From positions 4,588,001-4,652,000 of the forward strand of contig NZ_CP059165.1 in NCBI RefSeq assembly GCF_013466425.1: a DNA stretch of 64,000 nt. Reading direction: 5' to 3'. A program made the translations under genes and the position numbers. The notes beneath the pieces are model-generated. The model was not told where the DNA came from. It saw nothing but the letters and a program-made list of their open reading frames with translations, and searched no databases. Shown here in pieces: positions 9,328-18,623 of this stretch. The stretch's first letter is position 1; each line of letters opens with the position of its first letter. Source of the DNA: Mycobacterium vicinigordonae. Its GTDB lineage: Bacteria > Actinomycetota > Actinomycetes > Mycobacteriales > Mycobacteriaceae.

Positions 9328-10655
9328 GGTTGCTCCTCAGACGTTGCCGGCGCCGTTGGCCGCGGTGGTGCTTCGCCAGGCGCTGGCACATAAATCGGCG
9401 ACGGTGTGGGTTCTGGCGTGGAAGCCAGCCCGGGTGGCGCGACGGCCGGAGGCCCCGGGGGTGGACCTCCCGGCGGCGGGGCGGCCAGCGGCTCTCGATA
9501 GGGATACCGCGGATCGCCGGGGTTGCCAGTGATCGCGCCGGGCAGCGTCAAATTGGGCGGCCCGCCTTGGCCGGTTCGAGGGTAGGGCACCGGCAGCGGC
9601 GGGGTCCCCCGCTGACCGGTCTGCGGGTCGGACCGTTCTGAGGGCAACAACACATGGGGGTCGAGCCCAAGATCGGAGAATGCCGCGTCGACGAAGGGCT
9701 GCACGAATTGGCCGGGAAGCAGATTGGCGACATAGCCGTTGAAGAAGGGGCCCGATGACACTGCTTCACCCAATGACATCGCGTAGGAGTTGAGCAGCTT
9801 GATCGACTTCTGCACGCGCTCCTTGCGGTTTTCCACGATCGTCAGCACGCTGTTGATTTTTTCCAGCGCAGGTCGTAGCTGGGCACGGTTGTCGGCGACG
9901 AATCCCGTTAGTTGACGCGACAACGCGGAAATGTTGCCAGAGATCTGGTCCAATGACGAGCTCTGTGTAAGCAGTTGTGTCAGCAGTGCATTGGCGTTGA
10001 CAATCAGCGCGGCCACCTGGTCGCTGCGTGGGGCAAGCACCGTGGTTGCCTTTGCTGCGTTGGCCAGCAGGTCACGTAGCTGGGCGTCGCGGTCGTTGAG
10101 GGTCTGCGAGATTCGGGCGATACCTTCGATCGCGGTCTTGAGATCCGGCGGGGTGTCTTGAAAAGTCTGCGCCAACGTGGTCAACGATTGGTTAAGCTGA
10201 TCTGTGTTCAGTCCCTCGATGGTTTGGGCCAAATCACCGAGTGCATCGGGCAATTGATAGGCAGGGGTGGTGCGCTCTGTGGGGATGGGGCTCGATAGCT
10301 GCCCCTCCCCGCGCGGGGTGATCTCTAACAGTTTGGCGCCCAGCAGGCTCTTGGCTTTAATCGCCGCCTCTGTGCGATCACCGAGATGGACGTCCTTGTC
10401 CACGTTGAACTTGATTAGCACTCGCGCACCATCGAGCGCGACGCTCGTCACTGCCCCGACTCGCAAGCCAGATACTTGAACGTGCGCTCCAGGCGTCAGT
10501 CCGCCGGACTCGGCGAAATAAGCGCTGTACTCCCGCTTTTGAAGGCTGAAAAGTGGCAGTTTGTCGTACTGCAGAGCCCCGAAAATGGTTGCGGCAGTTA
10601 CCGCTGCACTGATCGCACCGATTACTGTCAGATTGCGTTCGGAGAAGGATTTCAT
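9324..10655 (-). CDS. mceC: Mce family protein MceC
   Basis: Third Mce subunit, 443 residues. I took the ATG at 10655 (MKSFSERNLTVIGAI), which overlaps the mceB stop as ATGA. A GTG four codons earlier is possible but breaks this pattern. A membrane anchor (residues 10-30) is followed by the MlaD/Mce domain (YFAESGGLTPGAHVQVSGLRVGAVTSV), a coiled helical stretch around residues 140-300 and a very proline-rich tail (PPPGGPPPGPPAVAPPG) typical of actinobacterial MceC proteins. The tail may pass through the cell wall. Confidence 0.88.
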   Translation of the reverse strand: MKSFSERNLTVIGAISAAVTAATIFGALQYDKLPLFSLQKREYSAYFAESGGLTPGAHVQVSGLRVGAVTSVALDGARVLIKFNVDKDVHLGDRTEAAIKAKSLLGAKLLEITPRGEGQLSSPIPTERTTPAYQLPDALGDLAQTIEGLNTDQLNQSLTTLAQTFQDTPPDLKTAIEGIARISQTLNDRDAQLRDLLANAAKATTVLAPRSDQVAALIVNANALLTQLLTQSSSLDQISGNISALSRQLTGFVADNRAQLRPALEKINSVLTIVENRKERVQKSIKLLNSYAMSLGEAVSSGPFFNGYVANLLPGQFVQPFVDAAFSDLGLDPHVLLPSERSDPQTGQRGTPPLPVPYPRTGQGGPPNLTLPGAITGNPGDPRYPYREPLAAPPPGGPPPGPPAVAPPGLASTPEPTPSPIYVPAPGEAPPRPTAPATSEEQP

Positions 10656-11680
10656 CTCGGTGTGCACCGTCCCGTGCTTTGGCCAGCGAGCTTCACATAC
10701 ACCGGCTGCCCTCCCTTGCCATTGAGTTTGAGGACGATGTCGCAGAGGTAGAAAGTGAAGAAGTCTCCGTACATGCCTTGCCGGCCTAGCGCCTGGTAGG
10801 CATCGGGCAACGTGTTGAGCAAGTCATCGAAGTAGTCATGGTCGGCAACCACGATGCCGGCGACGCGATCGGATTGTGCCACAGTCTTTTTGATCGCAGG
10901 ACGGCCGCGCGCAAGTAGGTCAGTAATTGTCGCGGCGGCGGCATTACTGTAGGCCAATGAGTTGGTGATCTCGCCTTTGTGCGACGACAGGGTCTCGACG
11001 ATGGCGGCAAGGGAGTCGACAGCTTTGTCGAACTGTTTAGCTTGGCCGCCCAGCGATCCCAACACTATGTTGAGATTGACGATCACCTGCCCGATGAGCG
11101 CATCGCGGTCGGCCAAAGTGGCAGTAAGTGAGGCGGTTTGGGCGAGAAAGGAGTTGATTGCCGAACCCTGGCCCTGGAATGCCTGAATCAACTGTCCGGT
11201 GAGTGCGTTGACTTGTCCAGGATCGAGCGCCCGAAACAGCGGTCGGAAACCACCGATCAACGAATCGAGATCAAGTGCTGGCTCGGTGCGGTTCACCGGA
11301 ATGGTTTGACCCGGGTTGAGCGTGGTGAGTGGCCCCGCACCTTCTTGCAGTTCCAGGTAGCGATCACCGATGATGTTGTCCCACCGTATGAGTGCTTTGC
11401 TGCTGCGGGTGAGCACTACGGTGTCGTCGGCGGAGAAGTTCACGCGCACGGTGTTGTCGGCCTGTATCGCAATGTGCTTGACCTTGCCGACTTCCACGCC
11501 GGCGATTCGGACAAAGTCGCCTTGCTTCAACCCGCTCACGTTGGTGAACGTTGCATTATAGGAGTTTTCGTGTTGGAAACGGAATTGCCCAAACGTCATG
11601 AACAGGGCGAAAGTGCCTACGGCGCAAACCATGACGAAGATCGCCAAGCGCCACAATGCGCCTACCAATCCGGCTCTCAC
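10652..11680 (-). CDS. mceB: Mce family protein MceB
   Basis: Second Mce subunit, 342 residues and the shortest of the six, as usual for MceB. It starts at a GTG (11680), 34 bp after the mceA stop. A transmembrane anchor (residues 10-30) precedes the MlaD/Mce domain (YNATFTNVSGLKQGDFVRIAGVEVGKVKHI), then helices and a compact C-terminus with a cysteine pair (LCDIV and GRCTPR). It lacks a proline-rich tail. The 34-bp gap before it is the largest within the mce genes proper. Confidence 0.88.
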   Translation of the reverse strand: MRAGLVGALWRLAIFVMVCAVGTFALFMTFGQFRFQHENSYNATFTNVSGLKQGDFVRIAGVEVGKVKHIAIQADNTVRVNFSADDTVVLTRSSKALIRWDNIIGDRYLELQEGAGPLTTLNPGQTIPVNRTEPALDLDSLIGGFRPLFRALDPGQVNALTGQLIQAFQGQGSAINSFLAQTASLTATLADRDALIGQVIVNLNIVLGSLGGQAKQFDKAVDSLAAIVETLSSHKGEITNSLAYSNAAAATITDLLARGRPAIKKTVAQSDRVAGIVVADHDYFDDLLNTLPDAYQALGRQGMYGDFFTFYLCDIVLKLNGKGGQPVYVKLAGQSTGRCTPR

Positions 11681-11714
11681 AGTTTCTGCCCTTCTAGATA
11701 GTAGTCAGTCACGG

Positions 11715-13067
11715 TCATGGTGTCGGAGATTCCGCTGGTAGCGCTGGCACCGCCGGTGGCAGGATTGGTGCGTCTCCGGTTGGTGGATAAAGCGGGGCTC
11801 CGTAGGGCGGTGCGCCCAGCGGGGGTGCGGGCCCGGGCGCTGGCCCCGGGATACATTGGCGGATGCTGGGGTGTTGGGGCGCCCCGCGGGTTACCGGGAG
11901 AAAATCCACCCAGCAGGGATGGCCAATACCGGGATTGGGCCGGATGTCGAGGCCTGTACCCCACCCTGTGTTAGTGATCAACTGCCGCACCGGATAGGCC
12001 TTGGATGCGTCTGGCAGAGACCCGCAACCGGGCTTACCGCCGGGACCGCCTTTGGCCGCGACAATCGGCAGATTGTCGGGGTACTGGTAGGGGTCGTCAC
12101 CAAGCAACAGAGCAGAATCCAACATTATCGTGCGGCCGTTGCCACCCATTACTTCATAACCGCCGTTGTCCAGCCACCACTTGGCACCCATCAACAGGCA
12201 GGTGTATTCCGGGTTGTACTTCATCAACAGATTTGTGGTCGGTTTGAGCACATTAATCGCGTGCACCAAGTTGTCCCGGTTGGGGCCAACGACGTCGATT
12301 CCGGCTTGAGATAGCCCGATCACGTTGACCAGCAAGGCATCTAGGTCAGTGGTTTGGTTGGTGATCGTGGCGCTCACAGTACTGGCAGCGTTGAGCGTGG
12401 CCAGGATGTCTGGCGCCGCTGCGCTGTAAGCGTCGCTGAACTGCTTGAGGGAGTGCCAGTCGCTTCCCACGGTGTTCATGCGCGGGTTGATCGCCAGCAG
12501 CACATGATTGGTCGCCGTGGTGGCTTCACCGATACGTTCGCCGCGCCCACCGACGCCTTCCGCGACGGCGGTGAGAACGGCATTGAGCTTAGCCGGGTCG
12601 ATCTGGTGCAGCACATCGACCAAGTTCTGAAATACAGTGTTGACTTCTGTACTGACGTTTCGGGAAGCCAGCACTGCCCCGGCCGAAATATGCTGTGGGC
12701 TAGGATGATCTGGGTAGATGAGATCCACATATTTAGCTCCGAAAATCGTGGTGGCGCGGATTTCGGAACCCACGTTGGCGGGAATGTATTGGATCTGATC
12801 GGGGAATAGCTTCAGCTTCAGGCGAACCTGCTGTTGGCCGCCCTCGACACCGGCGACTTCGCCCACTTGCACGCCACGCAATTTGACCTTGGAACCGGAT
12901 TCCATCACCAACCCGGCGCGATCGGAGGTGAGTGTCACCGGCACCGACGAAGTCATCGCTCCGACGAAGGACGCCGAACACAACCACAGGAAAAGTGCGA
13001 TGACCCCCACGAGAATGGTTGTCCACCATGCCGGGTGGATCCGCTGCAGTCTTGCTCTGGACGTCAT
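11715..13067 (-). CDS. mceA: Mce family protein MceA
   Basis: First Mce subunit, 450 residues. An N-terminal anchor (TTILVGVIALFLWLCSASF) is followed by the MlaD/Mce domain (LTSDRAGLVMESGSKVKLRGVQVGEVAGV, about residues 40-120) and the MceA-specific cholesterol-uptake-type region containing YTCLLMGAKWWLDNGG and HPCWVDFLP. The tail is rich in Pro/Gly/Ala. It follows yrbEB by 4 bp. MceA proteins of other operons were linked to host-cell entry or lipid binding; this copy's substrate cannot be told from sequence. Confidence 0.88.
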   Translation of the reverse strand: MTSRARLQRIHPAWWTTILVGVIALFLWLCSASFVGAMTSSVPVTLTSDRAGLVMESGSKVKLRGVQVGEVAGVEGGQQQVRLKLKLFPDQIQYIPANVGSEIRATTIFGAKYVDLIYPDHPSPQHISAGAVLASRNVSTEVNTVFQNLVDVLHQIDPAKLNAVLTAVAEGVGGRGERIGEATTATNHVLLAINPRMNTVGSDWHSLKQFSDAYSAAAPDILATLNAASTVSATITNQTTDLDALLVNVIGLSQAGIDVVGPNRDNLVHAINVLKPTTNLLMKYNPEYTCLLMGAKWWLDNGGYEVMGGNGRTIMLDSALLLGDDPYQYPDNLPIVAAKGGPGGKPGCGSLPDASKAYPVRQLITNTGWGTGLDIRPNPGIGHPCWVDFLPVTRGAPQHPSIRQCIPGPAPGPAPPLGAPPYGAPLYPPTGDAPILPPAVPALPAESPTP

Positions 13068-13071
13068 CGCA

Positions 13072-13920
13072 TTATCCCGACAAGTTGAAGTGCCCAGACT
13101 GCCCGTACACGGCCAGCGTGATGAAAACAGTCAGTATGCCCGCCACCACCAGCGAAGTGCGTACCGAACGGCCCACCGCTTCTCCGACACCTGCCGGGCC
13201 GCCAGTGGCCGTGAAGCCGTAATAGGTGTGCACCATCATGATGACGATGCCCATCGCCGTTGTGAGCACGAAGGATGAGATCAAGTCTCTTGGATATAAG
13301 AAGGTATTGAAATAGTGGTTGTAGACGCCCGTGGACTGCCCATACAAGTCAGTCGTGATAAACCGGGTTGAGAAGAAAGATCCCAACACCGCAAGGCAAT
13401 ACAGCGGAACCACCACTACCACCCCGGCGACGATTCGGGTGGACACCAGATAGCCAATAGAGCGGATGCCCATCGCCTCGAGGGCGTCAATCTCCTCGTT
13501 AATTCGCATCGCCCCGAGCTGAGCGGTCGCGCCGGCACCGATGGTGGACGACAGTGCTACTGCGCCGGTGAACGGAGCGACGAGCCTGACGTTGAAATAC
13601 GCCGACGCAAAGCCCGTCAACGCCTCTACGCCAATGTTTCCGAATTGGTTATAGCCGATCACCGCGGTGACTGCCCCGATGGTGACCGTCAGGAAGCCGA
13701 CAATGACGACGGTGCCACCGATGACAGCGAGTGCTCCGGTGCCCAATCCCATTTGGGCGATGAGCCGCAACGTCTCGGTTCTGTAACGCAGGAAAACGTC
13801 TGCGATTGACGCGAGCGACTCGGCGAAGAACTGTGTTTGCCTGCCGAGGCGGTTCCATGCTGAGAACCACCGCCGGGCACGGTGAGACAGCCTCGGCAAC
13901 CGCGCGCTTGCAACGGTCAT
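13072..13920 (-). CDS. yrbEB: YrbE/MlaE-type permease subunit B of the mce operon
   Basis: Inner-membrane permease of the Mce ABC importer, 282 residues. The ATG at 13920 overlaps the yrbEA stop (ATGA). The MlaE domain has about six hydrophobic segments with conserved loops: AALSSTIGAGATAQLGAMRINEEIDALEAMGI matches the EExDALxxMGI signature, and the C-terminus has GPAGVGEAVGRSVRTSLV. It should pair with YrbEA and a separately encoded MceG/MlaF-type ATPase, which is absent from this window; mycobacteria normally use one unlinked MceG for all mce operons. Confidence 0.9.
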   Translation of the reverse strand: MTVASARLPRLSHRARRWFSAWNRLGRQTQFFAESLASIADVFLRYRTETLRLIAQMGLGTGALAVIGGTVVIVGFLTVTIGAVTAVIGYNQFGNIGVEALTGFASAYFNVRLVAPFTGAVALSSTIGAGATAQLGAMRINEEIDALEAMGIRSIGYLVSTRIVAGVVVVVPLYCLAVLGSFFSTRFITTDLYGQSTGVYNHYFNTFLYPRDLISSFVLTTAMGIVIMMVHTYYGFTATGGPAGVGEAVGRSVRTSLVVAGILTVFITLAVYGQSGHFNLSG

Positions 13921-14678
13921 AGGGTCACCTTGACGCTGACGGCAGTAACGACGATGTTGATCGCGAACAACGCCATGAAGGAGTAAACGACCGTTTCGTT
14001 GACTGCGTTGCCCACGCCCGCGGGGCCGCCTTTGACCGAAAGTCCTTTGTAGCAAGCGATTAGGCCAGCCGACAAGCCGAACAACATGGCCTTGACGAGC
14101 GCAATAAGCACATCGGCAGATCGGGTCAGGAACGTCATTCCCGCGGCGAAGGCGCCCGGCGTGACGTGTTGGACGAATACCGAGAAAAAGAAATCGCCGA
14201 TGAGCGAGACCAGGATCACCACCGAAGCCAGCATCGTCGCGACAACCGTTGCCGCGAGTACGCGGGGGGCCACCAGTGCTTGAATCGGGTTAATGCCCAT
14301 GACACGCAGCGCGTCGAGTTCCTCACGGATGGTACGCGCACCCAGGTCGGCACACATCGCGGTCGCGCCCGCTCCCGCGACTACCAAAACCGTTACGATG
14401 GGGCCGATTTGAGTAACAGCCGTGTAAGCAGCGGTGATGCCGCAGAAGTCGGCGGCGCCGAACTCTAACAGCAAGATGTTGAAGGTGAAAACCACCAACA
14501 CGGCGTAGGGCATGGCCAACGTCAGTGTCGGCACAAGGGAAACCCGAGCCACAAACCAGGATTGCAGCACAAACTCGCGCCAAGCGAACGGCCTTCTGGG
14601 TAGCACCACCAGCGTATCGAGAGCCATCGCAAAGAATGCGCCCAGCGCCGAAAACGGTCTTGCGGCAAGGGCAATCAT
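13917..14678 (-). CDS. yrbEA: YrbE/MlaE-type permease subunit A of the mce operon
   Basis: First permease subunit, 253 residues. The ATG at 14678 has a strong Shine-Dalgarno AGGAGG located about 6 nt upstream, inside the end of the preceding 50-codon ORF. The MlaE signature EELDALRVMGINPIQALVAPR is at about residues 119-140 and GGPAGVGNAVNETVVYS near the C-terminus. It acts in the cytoplasmic membrane with YrbEB to move lipids or lipophilic compounds received through the Mce tunnel. Confidence 0.9.
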   Translation of the reverse strand: MIALAARPFSALGAFFAMALDTLVVLPRRPFAWREFVLQSWFVARVSLVPTLTLAMPYAVLVVFTFNILLLEFGAADFCGITAAYTAVTQIGPIVTVLVVAGAGATAMCADLGARTIREELDALRVMGINPIQALVAPRVLAATVVATMLASVVILVSLIGDFFFSVFVQHVTPGAFAAGMTFLTRSADVLIALVKAMLFGLSAGLIACYKGLSVKGGPAGVGNAVNETVVYSFMALFAINIVVTAVSVKVTL

Positions 14679-14827
14679 CGCTCCTCCTGAATCTTGCAGG
14701 ACGGGATCTGGCCGGGTGTCTCCACATCCACGAAATGCGGCTTGCGGTTAGCAGTGATGCGCCTTGCGGCGTAACTGAATTCATCGGGCTTGCTATCGAC
14801 GACAGCGCTGCGGGCAAGGGTGATCAT
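14675..14827 (-). CDS. 50-codon ORF coupled to tetR and yrbEA
   Basis: A small ORF exactly fills the space between the TetR gene and yrbEA. Its ATG (14827) overlaps the tetR stop as ATGA, and its TGA (14675-14677) overlaps the yrbEA start. The product begins MITLARSAVVDSKPDEFSYA and ends PSCKIQEER; it is hydrophilic, with one cysteine and no signal peptide or transmembrane segment. Most codons end in G or C, as in the real genes around it. I do not recognise a family. It may be a genuine microprotein, or a translated leader that keeps ribosomes moving into yrbEA, whose AGGAGG lies within it. Confidence 0.45.
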   Translation of the reverse strand: MITLARSAVVDSKPDEFSYAARRITANRKPHFVDVETPGQIPSCKIQEER

Positions 14828-15570
14828 CTGTCGGCCCCGCCCTGTCCACGAAGGGTGGCTTCGAGACGGTCGAGGGTTTCGCGGGCCAAGTCGATCAACT
14901 CTTCTGGGCCGTCGACGGTATTGGGGTCCGGCACGGCGAGGCTGCGGACAGCCATGTCTGCGATTTCTGCAGAGATGGTCGCTAAATCACCGTCGCGGTG
15001 CCAGAACACAACCCAGTTCATGCCGCCGATGAGGGTAAATGCGGCGGTTCGCGTGTCCACGGGCCGAAACAAGGCCTGTCTCTTGCCGTCTTCGATGATG
15101 CTCATGACCGCGCTCAGAGCAGCATTGCGACTTCGCCGATGTCGTTCGGCGAGCTCGCCTGTCAGGCTGCTCTCGTTTTGCAGCAGGATCCGGAAATGCG
15201 CGGGATGTGTGCCGACCATCTCGGTCATGGCAACAACGATGGCGCGAAGTTTGTCGACCGGCCCGTGGGCAGAGTCGGCGAGAAGAGCGCCGATTCTCTT
15301 ATCCGAAATCTCTGCCATGTCGCACACGACGCGCTCCAGCAGCTCGTCTTTGCTGCGGATGTAGTGGTAGAGAGATGGTCGACTCACTCCGAGAGCGTTG
15401 GCAATGTCTTGCAATGTCGTCCCGGAAAAGCCCTTGCTGGCAAAAAGCTGGCTCGCTTTTTCGAAGAGTTCTCGTTCAAATAGGTCCCGGCGGGCGGGCG
15501 TCGCGGCCGATCCTGTTGAGGCAACGGCCGGCGTGTCCGTCGGCGCCACTTTGTTGACCTGCCGGGTCAT
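14824..15570 (-). CDS. TetR-family regulator heading the mce operon
   Basis: A TetR regulator of 248 residues from the ATG at 15570 (MTRQVNK); a longer in-frame reading to 15951 is histidine/arginine-rich and not credible. The helix-turn-helix is at about residues 40-85: FASKGFSGTTLQDIANALGVSRPSLYHYIRSKDELL. The C-terminal ligand domain has HPAHFRILLQNESSLTGELAERHR and GGMNWVVFWHRDGD. It is the first gene of the mce transcription unit. It is clearly a paralogue of the TetR at 28816-29583. Both probably recognise the GAC-N6-GTC operators found upstream of the neighbouring catabolic genes, with a CoA thioester or related metabolite as plausible inducer. Confidence 0.85.
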   Translation of the reverse strand: MTRQVNKVAPTDTPAVASTGSAATPARRDLFERELFEKASQLFASKGFSGTTLQDIANALGVSRPSLYHYIRSKDELLERVVCDMAEISDKRIGALLADSAHGPVDKLRAIVVAMTEMVGTHPAHFRILLQNESSLTGELAERHRRSRNAALSAVMSIIEDGKRQALFRPVDTRTAAFTLIGGMNWVVFWHRDGDLATISAEIADMAVRSLAVPDPNTVDGPEELIDLARETLDRLEATLRGQGGADR

Positions 15571-16265
15571 TGGGTCACCGTGTCCCTCTGCCGAGAGCAA
15601 TGATGGAGCGAGACACACAGTGGTCCACAGGGCAGGGGCCAACCGCGGTGCCAGCGGCCGGTGTTCCGCAAATTGATGTTGCTGAGACTGCGGCCAAGAC
15701 CGAGAAGTGCCCGCCCGAGAGACGCGTGCATGTCTGTGGCGGTGGCGCTTGGAAAAGCCTCGGGCAAAAGGGGTTTCGATGGCGCTGGGAACGGTCGCTG
15801 TGGATTCCATGGCGGCCTCGCGCGCAACCGGTGGCGCGGCTCTGCGCCACCCAGAACCCGTCGTTCGATTGTCGACGATGCATGGGAGCGGATTCGAAAG
15901 TGCCCACGTGCTTCCCTTCCGCTCGGCTGTGTCCCGGCCGGCCGCGCACATGTGACGCGGATACCTCGGGAACCATAAAGTGGTTCAACTCACATGTCAA
16001 CTTTTCGTCAGTACTGTCTGCCTGAGACGTCGGATATTCGACGATGACGTCGATTTGAGTCGACCTACGCCGGTAATTTGCGTGCGACGCCGGATCATGC
16101 TGCCGCCGAGGGTGCCCCCCTGCCACTACGGCCAGGCGCCCAGCGGCGAGGCAGGTGTTGTGACATCACCTGCTTGCATTCGAGGCGCGACGAGTCCGAG
16201 GTTGGTAGAATTGACGTAGATGTCGACATATTGACATATATGTTCACTTCTATCTAGCATTTGGT
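15571..16265. promoter_or_regulatory. Divergent control region between tetR/mce and the AceE-like gene
   Basis: A 695-bp region with no credible gene. It carries the operator pair described separately at its right end. A weaker related pair, GCCTGAGACGTC (16020-16031) and GACGATGACGTC (16040-16051), is again 20 bp apart; the second fits GAC-N6-GTC and the first has one mismatch. The A+T content rises around 15965-16020 and 16210-16260, as expected for promoters. I could not fix a transcription start for the mce operon. Confidence 0.5.
16213..16244. promoter_or_regulatory. Tandem TetR-type operators, 20 bp apart
   Basis: GACGTAGATGTC (16213-16224) and GACATATATGTT (16233-16244; last base deviates from GAC-N6-GTC) lie 20 bp apart centre to centre. 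The same spacing occurs at 19984/20004 and 34846/34866. The pair ends 21 bp before the GTG start of the AceE-like gene, so binding should block its promoter and may also affect the divergent mce operon. Confidence 0.65.
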
Positions 16266-18623
16266 GTGGGCAAGGCAGGATTTTTAAGCACCACCGTCAC
16301 CCCCTCCCCCGAGACCGGCGAGGACCTCAAGGATTTCCGGGTCCTTCGTGCTGTTGCCGATCGCGTGCTCTGGCTGTCGACGGCGATGGTGCATCATGCT
16401 AATCGCGTGCGGCCCAACGATTCCGGACTGAAGGTGGGCGGCCACCAAGCCTCGAGTGCGTCGATGGTGACCATCATGACCTCGCTCTGGTTCGACCATC
16501 TACAGGCCACCGACCGTGTCTCGGTCAAGCCACATGCTTCGCCTGTGCTCCACAGCATCAACTACCTGATCGGCGCGCTAGAGACGGGGCATATGAGTGC
16601 ACTTCGCGAATTTGGGGGTCTGCAGTCTTATCCGAGTCGATCGAAAGACCCGGACCCCGTTGATTATTCGACAGGCTCGGTGGGAATCGGTGCGACGGCA
16701 CCGATCTGGGGCGCGATCGCGCGCCGCTACACCAACAGCCACCTCGGCTGCGCCGGGATCGGACGTCAGTATTCGCTTGTGGGTGACGCAGAACTCGACG
16801 AGGGCGCGGTATGGGAGGCAATCCTTGACCCGGGCATCGCGGAACTAGGCGAAGTCGTATGGATCGTGGATCTTAACCGCCAGTCTCTAGATCGGGTGGT
16901 ACCCAACATAGCTGCGCGGCGCTTGGAAGCCATGTTTGAAGCCGCGGGCTGGCAAGTCATCACCGTTAGTTTTGGCCGATTGCTGCAATCGTTGTTCAGC
17001 CGCCGCGGGGGGCAGGCATTGCGGAGCCGTATCGTGGCCATGGAAAACCCCGAATACCAGCGCCTGCTGCGCTGCAATGCTGAGCAACTCCGGCAACGGC
17101 TGCCCGGGGACAGCCCTGACAGCGATGAAATCGCAGGGCTGCTCGGGTCTCTGGATGACGCGAGCCTGACGGCGGCGATCCGCAATCTAGGAGGCCACGA
17201 CCTGGAAGCTCTGGCAGATGCCTACAGTCAGATCGAAGACAACCGGCCGACCGTGATCCTCGCTTACACCATCAAGGGGTACGGCTTACCCACCGAAGGA
17301 CATCCTCAGAACCATTCTGCGCTGCTCAGCCTTGAGGAATATCGCTCCCTGGCAGCGCGACTGGGCATGGATCCGGATCAACCGTGGCAACGATTCTCAC
17401 CCGACACGCCGGCTGGACAGCTGTGCCTGGCGACAGCGCGGCGCTTGCAGCGCGGCCCCACAACCTACAGCGCCCCGCCCGTTACGCCCGTTGATTTCGG
17501 CCGAACACCAAAGGGTGTAGCGAGTACGCAAGCAGCCCTAGGGCGCGCGCTACTGGATCTCACCCGGGAATCGCCGGAAGCGGCAAAACGCGTTGTGACA
17601 GTGAGCCCTGACGTCAGCTCGACAACCAACCTCGCCGGGTGGGTGAACAAGGTCGGAGTGTGGTCGGCAACCGAGCGGCGCAATTGGTTCGCCGACGACG
17701 CCGCGACTCTCATGCACTGGAACGAACGGCCCGACGGACAGCACATCGAACTCGGCATCGCTGAAACCAACCTAGTAGGACTGCTTGGTGAGCTGGGCGC
17801 CACCTGGAATCGCTGGGGGCAGCCGCTTTTCCCGATCGGAGTACTTTATGACCCATTCATCGAACGGGCACTGGAACCGTGGTCATTCGGAATTTACGCC
17901 GGCGGACAGTCGATATTGATCGGCACCCCGTCGGGAGTGTCCCTGGCCGCGGAAGGTGGCGCCCACCAATCCATTAAGACCCCGTCCATCGGACTCGAGC
18001 AGCCCGGGTGCATCAGCTACGAACCAGCATTCGCCATCGACGTTGAATGGACACTGCTAGCTAGTATTGCCCGACTCGGTCGACCTGACGGCACATCGGC
18101 GTACCTGAGGCTGTCCACCCGACCAGTCGACCAGGCGATGGCGGCCGTGCCGGCTGACGGCGCCGCGCGTGAGCGACGTCGTCGTCAAGTCCTTGCTGGC
18201 GGCTACCCTCTTCGGCGCCGGGACGACGCTGAAGTAACCATCGCGGCGATGGGTGCGACCGTCACCGAAGCGATCCGGGCCGCCGACCGATTAGAGCAAA
18301 CGCGCATTCGCACCAACGTGATCTGCGTAACCAGCCCTGGCCTACTGTTTGAGGCGTGGCAGGCCCGCCAAGGCCGGCATTCTGGCGAAACTTGGATACT
18401 GGACCAGCTTTTCGCGGACAATCAGGCTACTCCCATCGTCACTGTTCTCGACGGACATCCGCACACTCTCGCGTTCCTGGCTAACATTCGGCAGGCACGT
18501 CTGGCGGCGCTCGGCGTGAGCAGCTTTGGGCAGGCCGGAAAGCTCGACGAGGTGTATCGCTACCACGGCATCGACACCGACAGCATTGTGCGGGCGGCTC
18601 TTGATGTCCGCGGCCGGACCTGA
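16266..18623 (+). CDS. AceE-like thiamine-diphosphate 2-oxoacid dehydrogenase E1/transketolase-type enzyme
   Basis: A protein of 785 residues resembling the homodimeric pyruvate dehydrogenase E1 (AceE), normally about 900. The N-terminal TPP domain has GGHQASSASMVTIM and the diphosphate/Mg site GDAELDEGAVWEA (residues 173-185) ending at WIVDLNRQSLD, the counterpart of AceE GDGEMDEP...NLQRLDG. The central pyrimidine-binding domain has HIELGIAETNLVGLLGELG. The C-terminal transketolase-like domain follows. It may decarboxylate a 2-oxoacid other than pyruvate. No lipoyl E2 or E3 gene is nearby, so it either uses a housekeeping partner or works non-oxidatively. The tandem operators just upstream place it in the local regulon. 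The GTG start is supported by position only. Confidence 0.75.
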   Translation: MGKAGFLSTTVTPSPETGEDLKDFRVLRAVADRVLWLSTAMVHHANRVRPNDSGLKVGGHQASSASMVTIMTSLWFDHLQATDRVSVKPHASPVLHSINYLIGALETGHMSALREFGGLQSYPSRSKDPDPVDYSTGSVGIGATAPIWGAIARRYTNSHLGCAGIGRQYSLVGDAELDEGAVWEAILDPGIAELGEVVWIVDLNRQSLDRVVPNIAARRLEAMFEAAGWQVITVSFGRLLQSLFSRRGGQALRSRIVAMENPEYQRLLRCNAEQLRQRLPGDSPDSDEIAGLLGSLDDASLTAAIRNLGGHDLEALADAYSQIEDNRPTVILAYTIKGYGLPTEGHPQNHSALLSLEEYRSLAARLGMDPDQPWQRFSPDTPAGQLCLATARRLQRGPTTYSAPPVTPVDFGRTPKGVASTQAALGRALLDLTRESPEAAKRVVTVSPDVSSTTNLAGWVNKVGVWSATERRNWFADDAATLMHWNERPDGQHIELGIAETNLVGLLGELGATWNRWGQPLFPIGVLYDPFIERALEPWSFGIYAGGQSILIGTPSGVSLAAEGGAHQSIKTPSIGLEQPGCISYEPAFAIDVEWTLLASIARLGRPDGTSAYLRLSTRPVDQAMAAVPADGAARERRRRQVLAGGYPLRRRDDAEVTIAAMGATVTEAIRAADRLEQTRIRTNVICVTSPGLLFEAWQARQGRHSGETWILDQLFADNQATPIVTVLDGHPHTLAFLANIRQARLAALGVSSFGQAGKLDEVYRYHGIDTDSIVRAALDVRGRT

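Noticed and set aside
8410..9393. 327-codon plus-strand frame opposite mceD
   Set aside because: Antisense shadow of mceD without start signals or domain.
15571..15951. In-frame extension of the mce-linked TetR by 127 residues
   Set aside because: The extra residues are His/Arg/Ser-rich and unlike any TetR N-terminus; the ATG at 15570 gives a normal length, and the region holds regulatory sequence.
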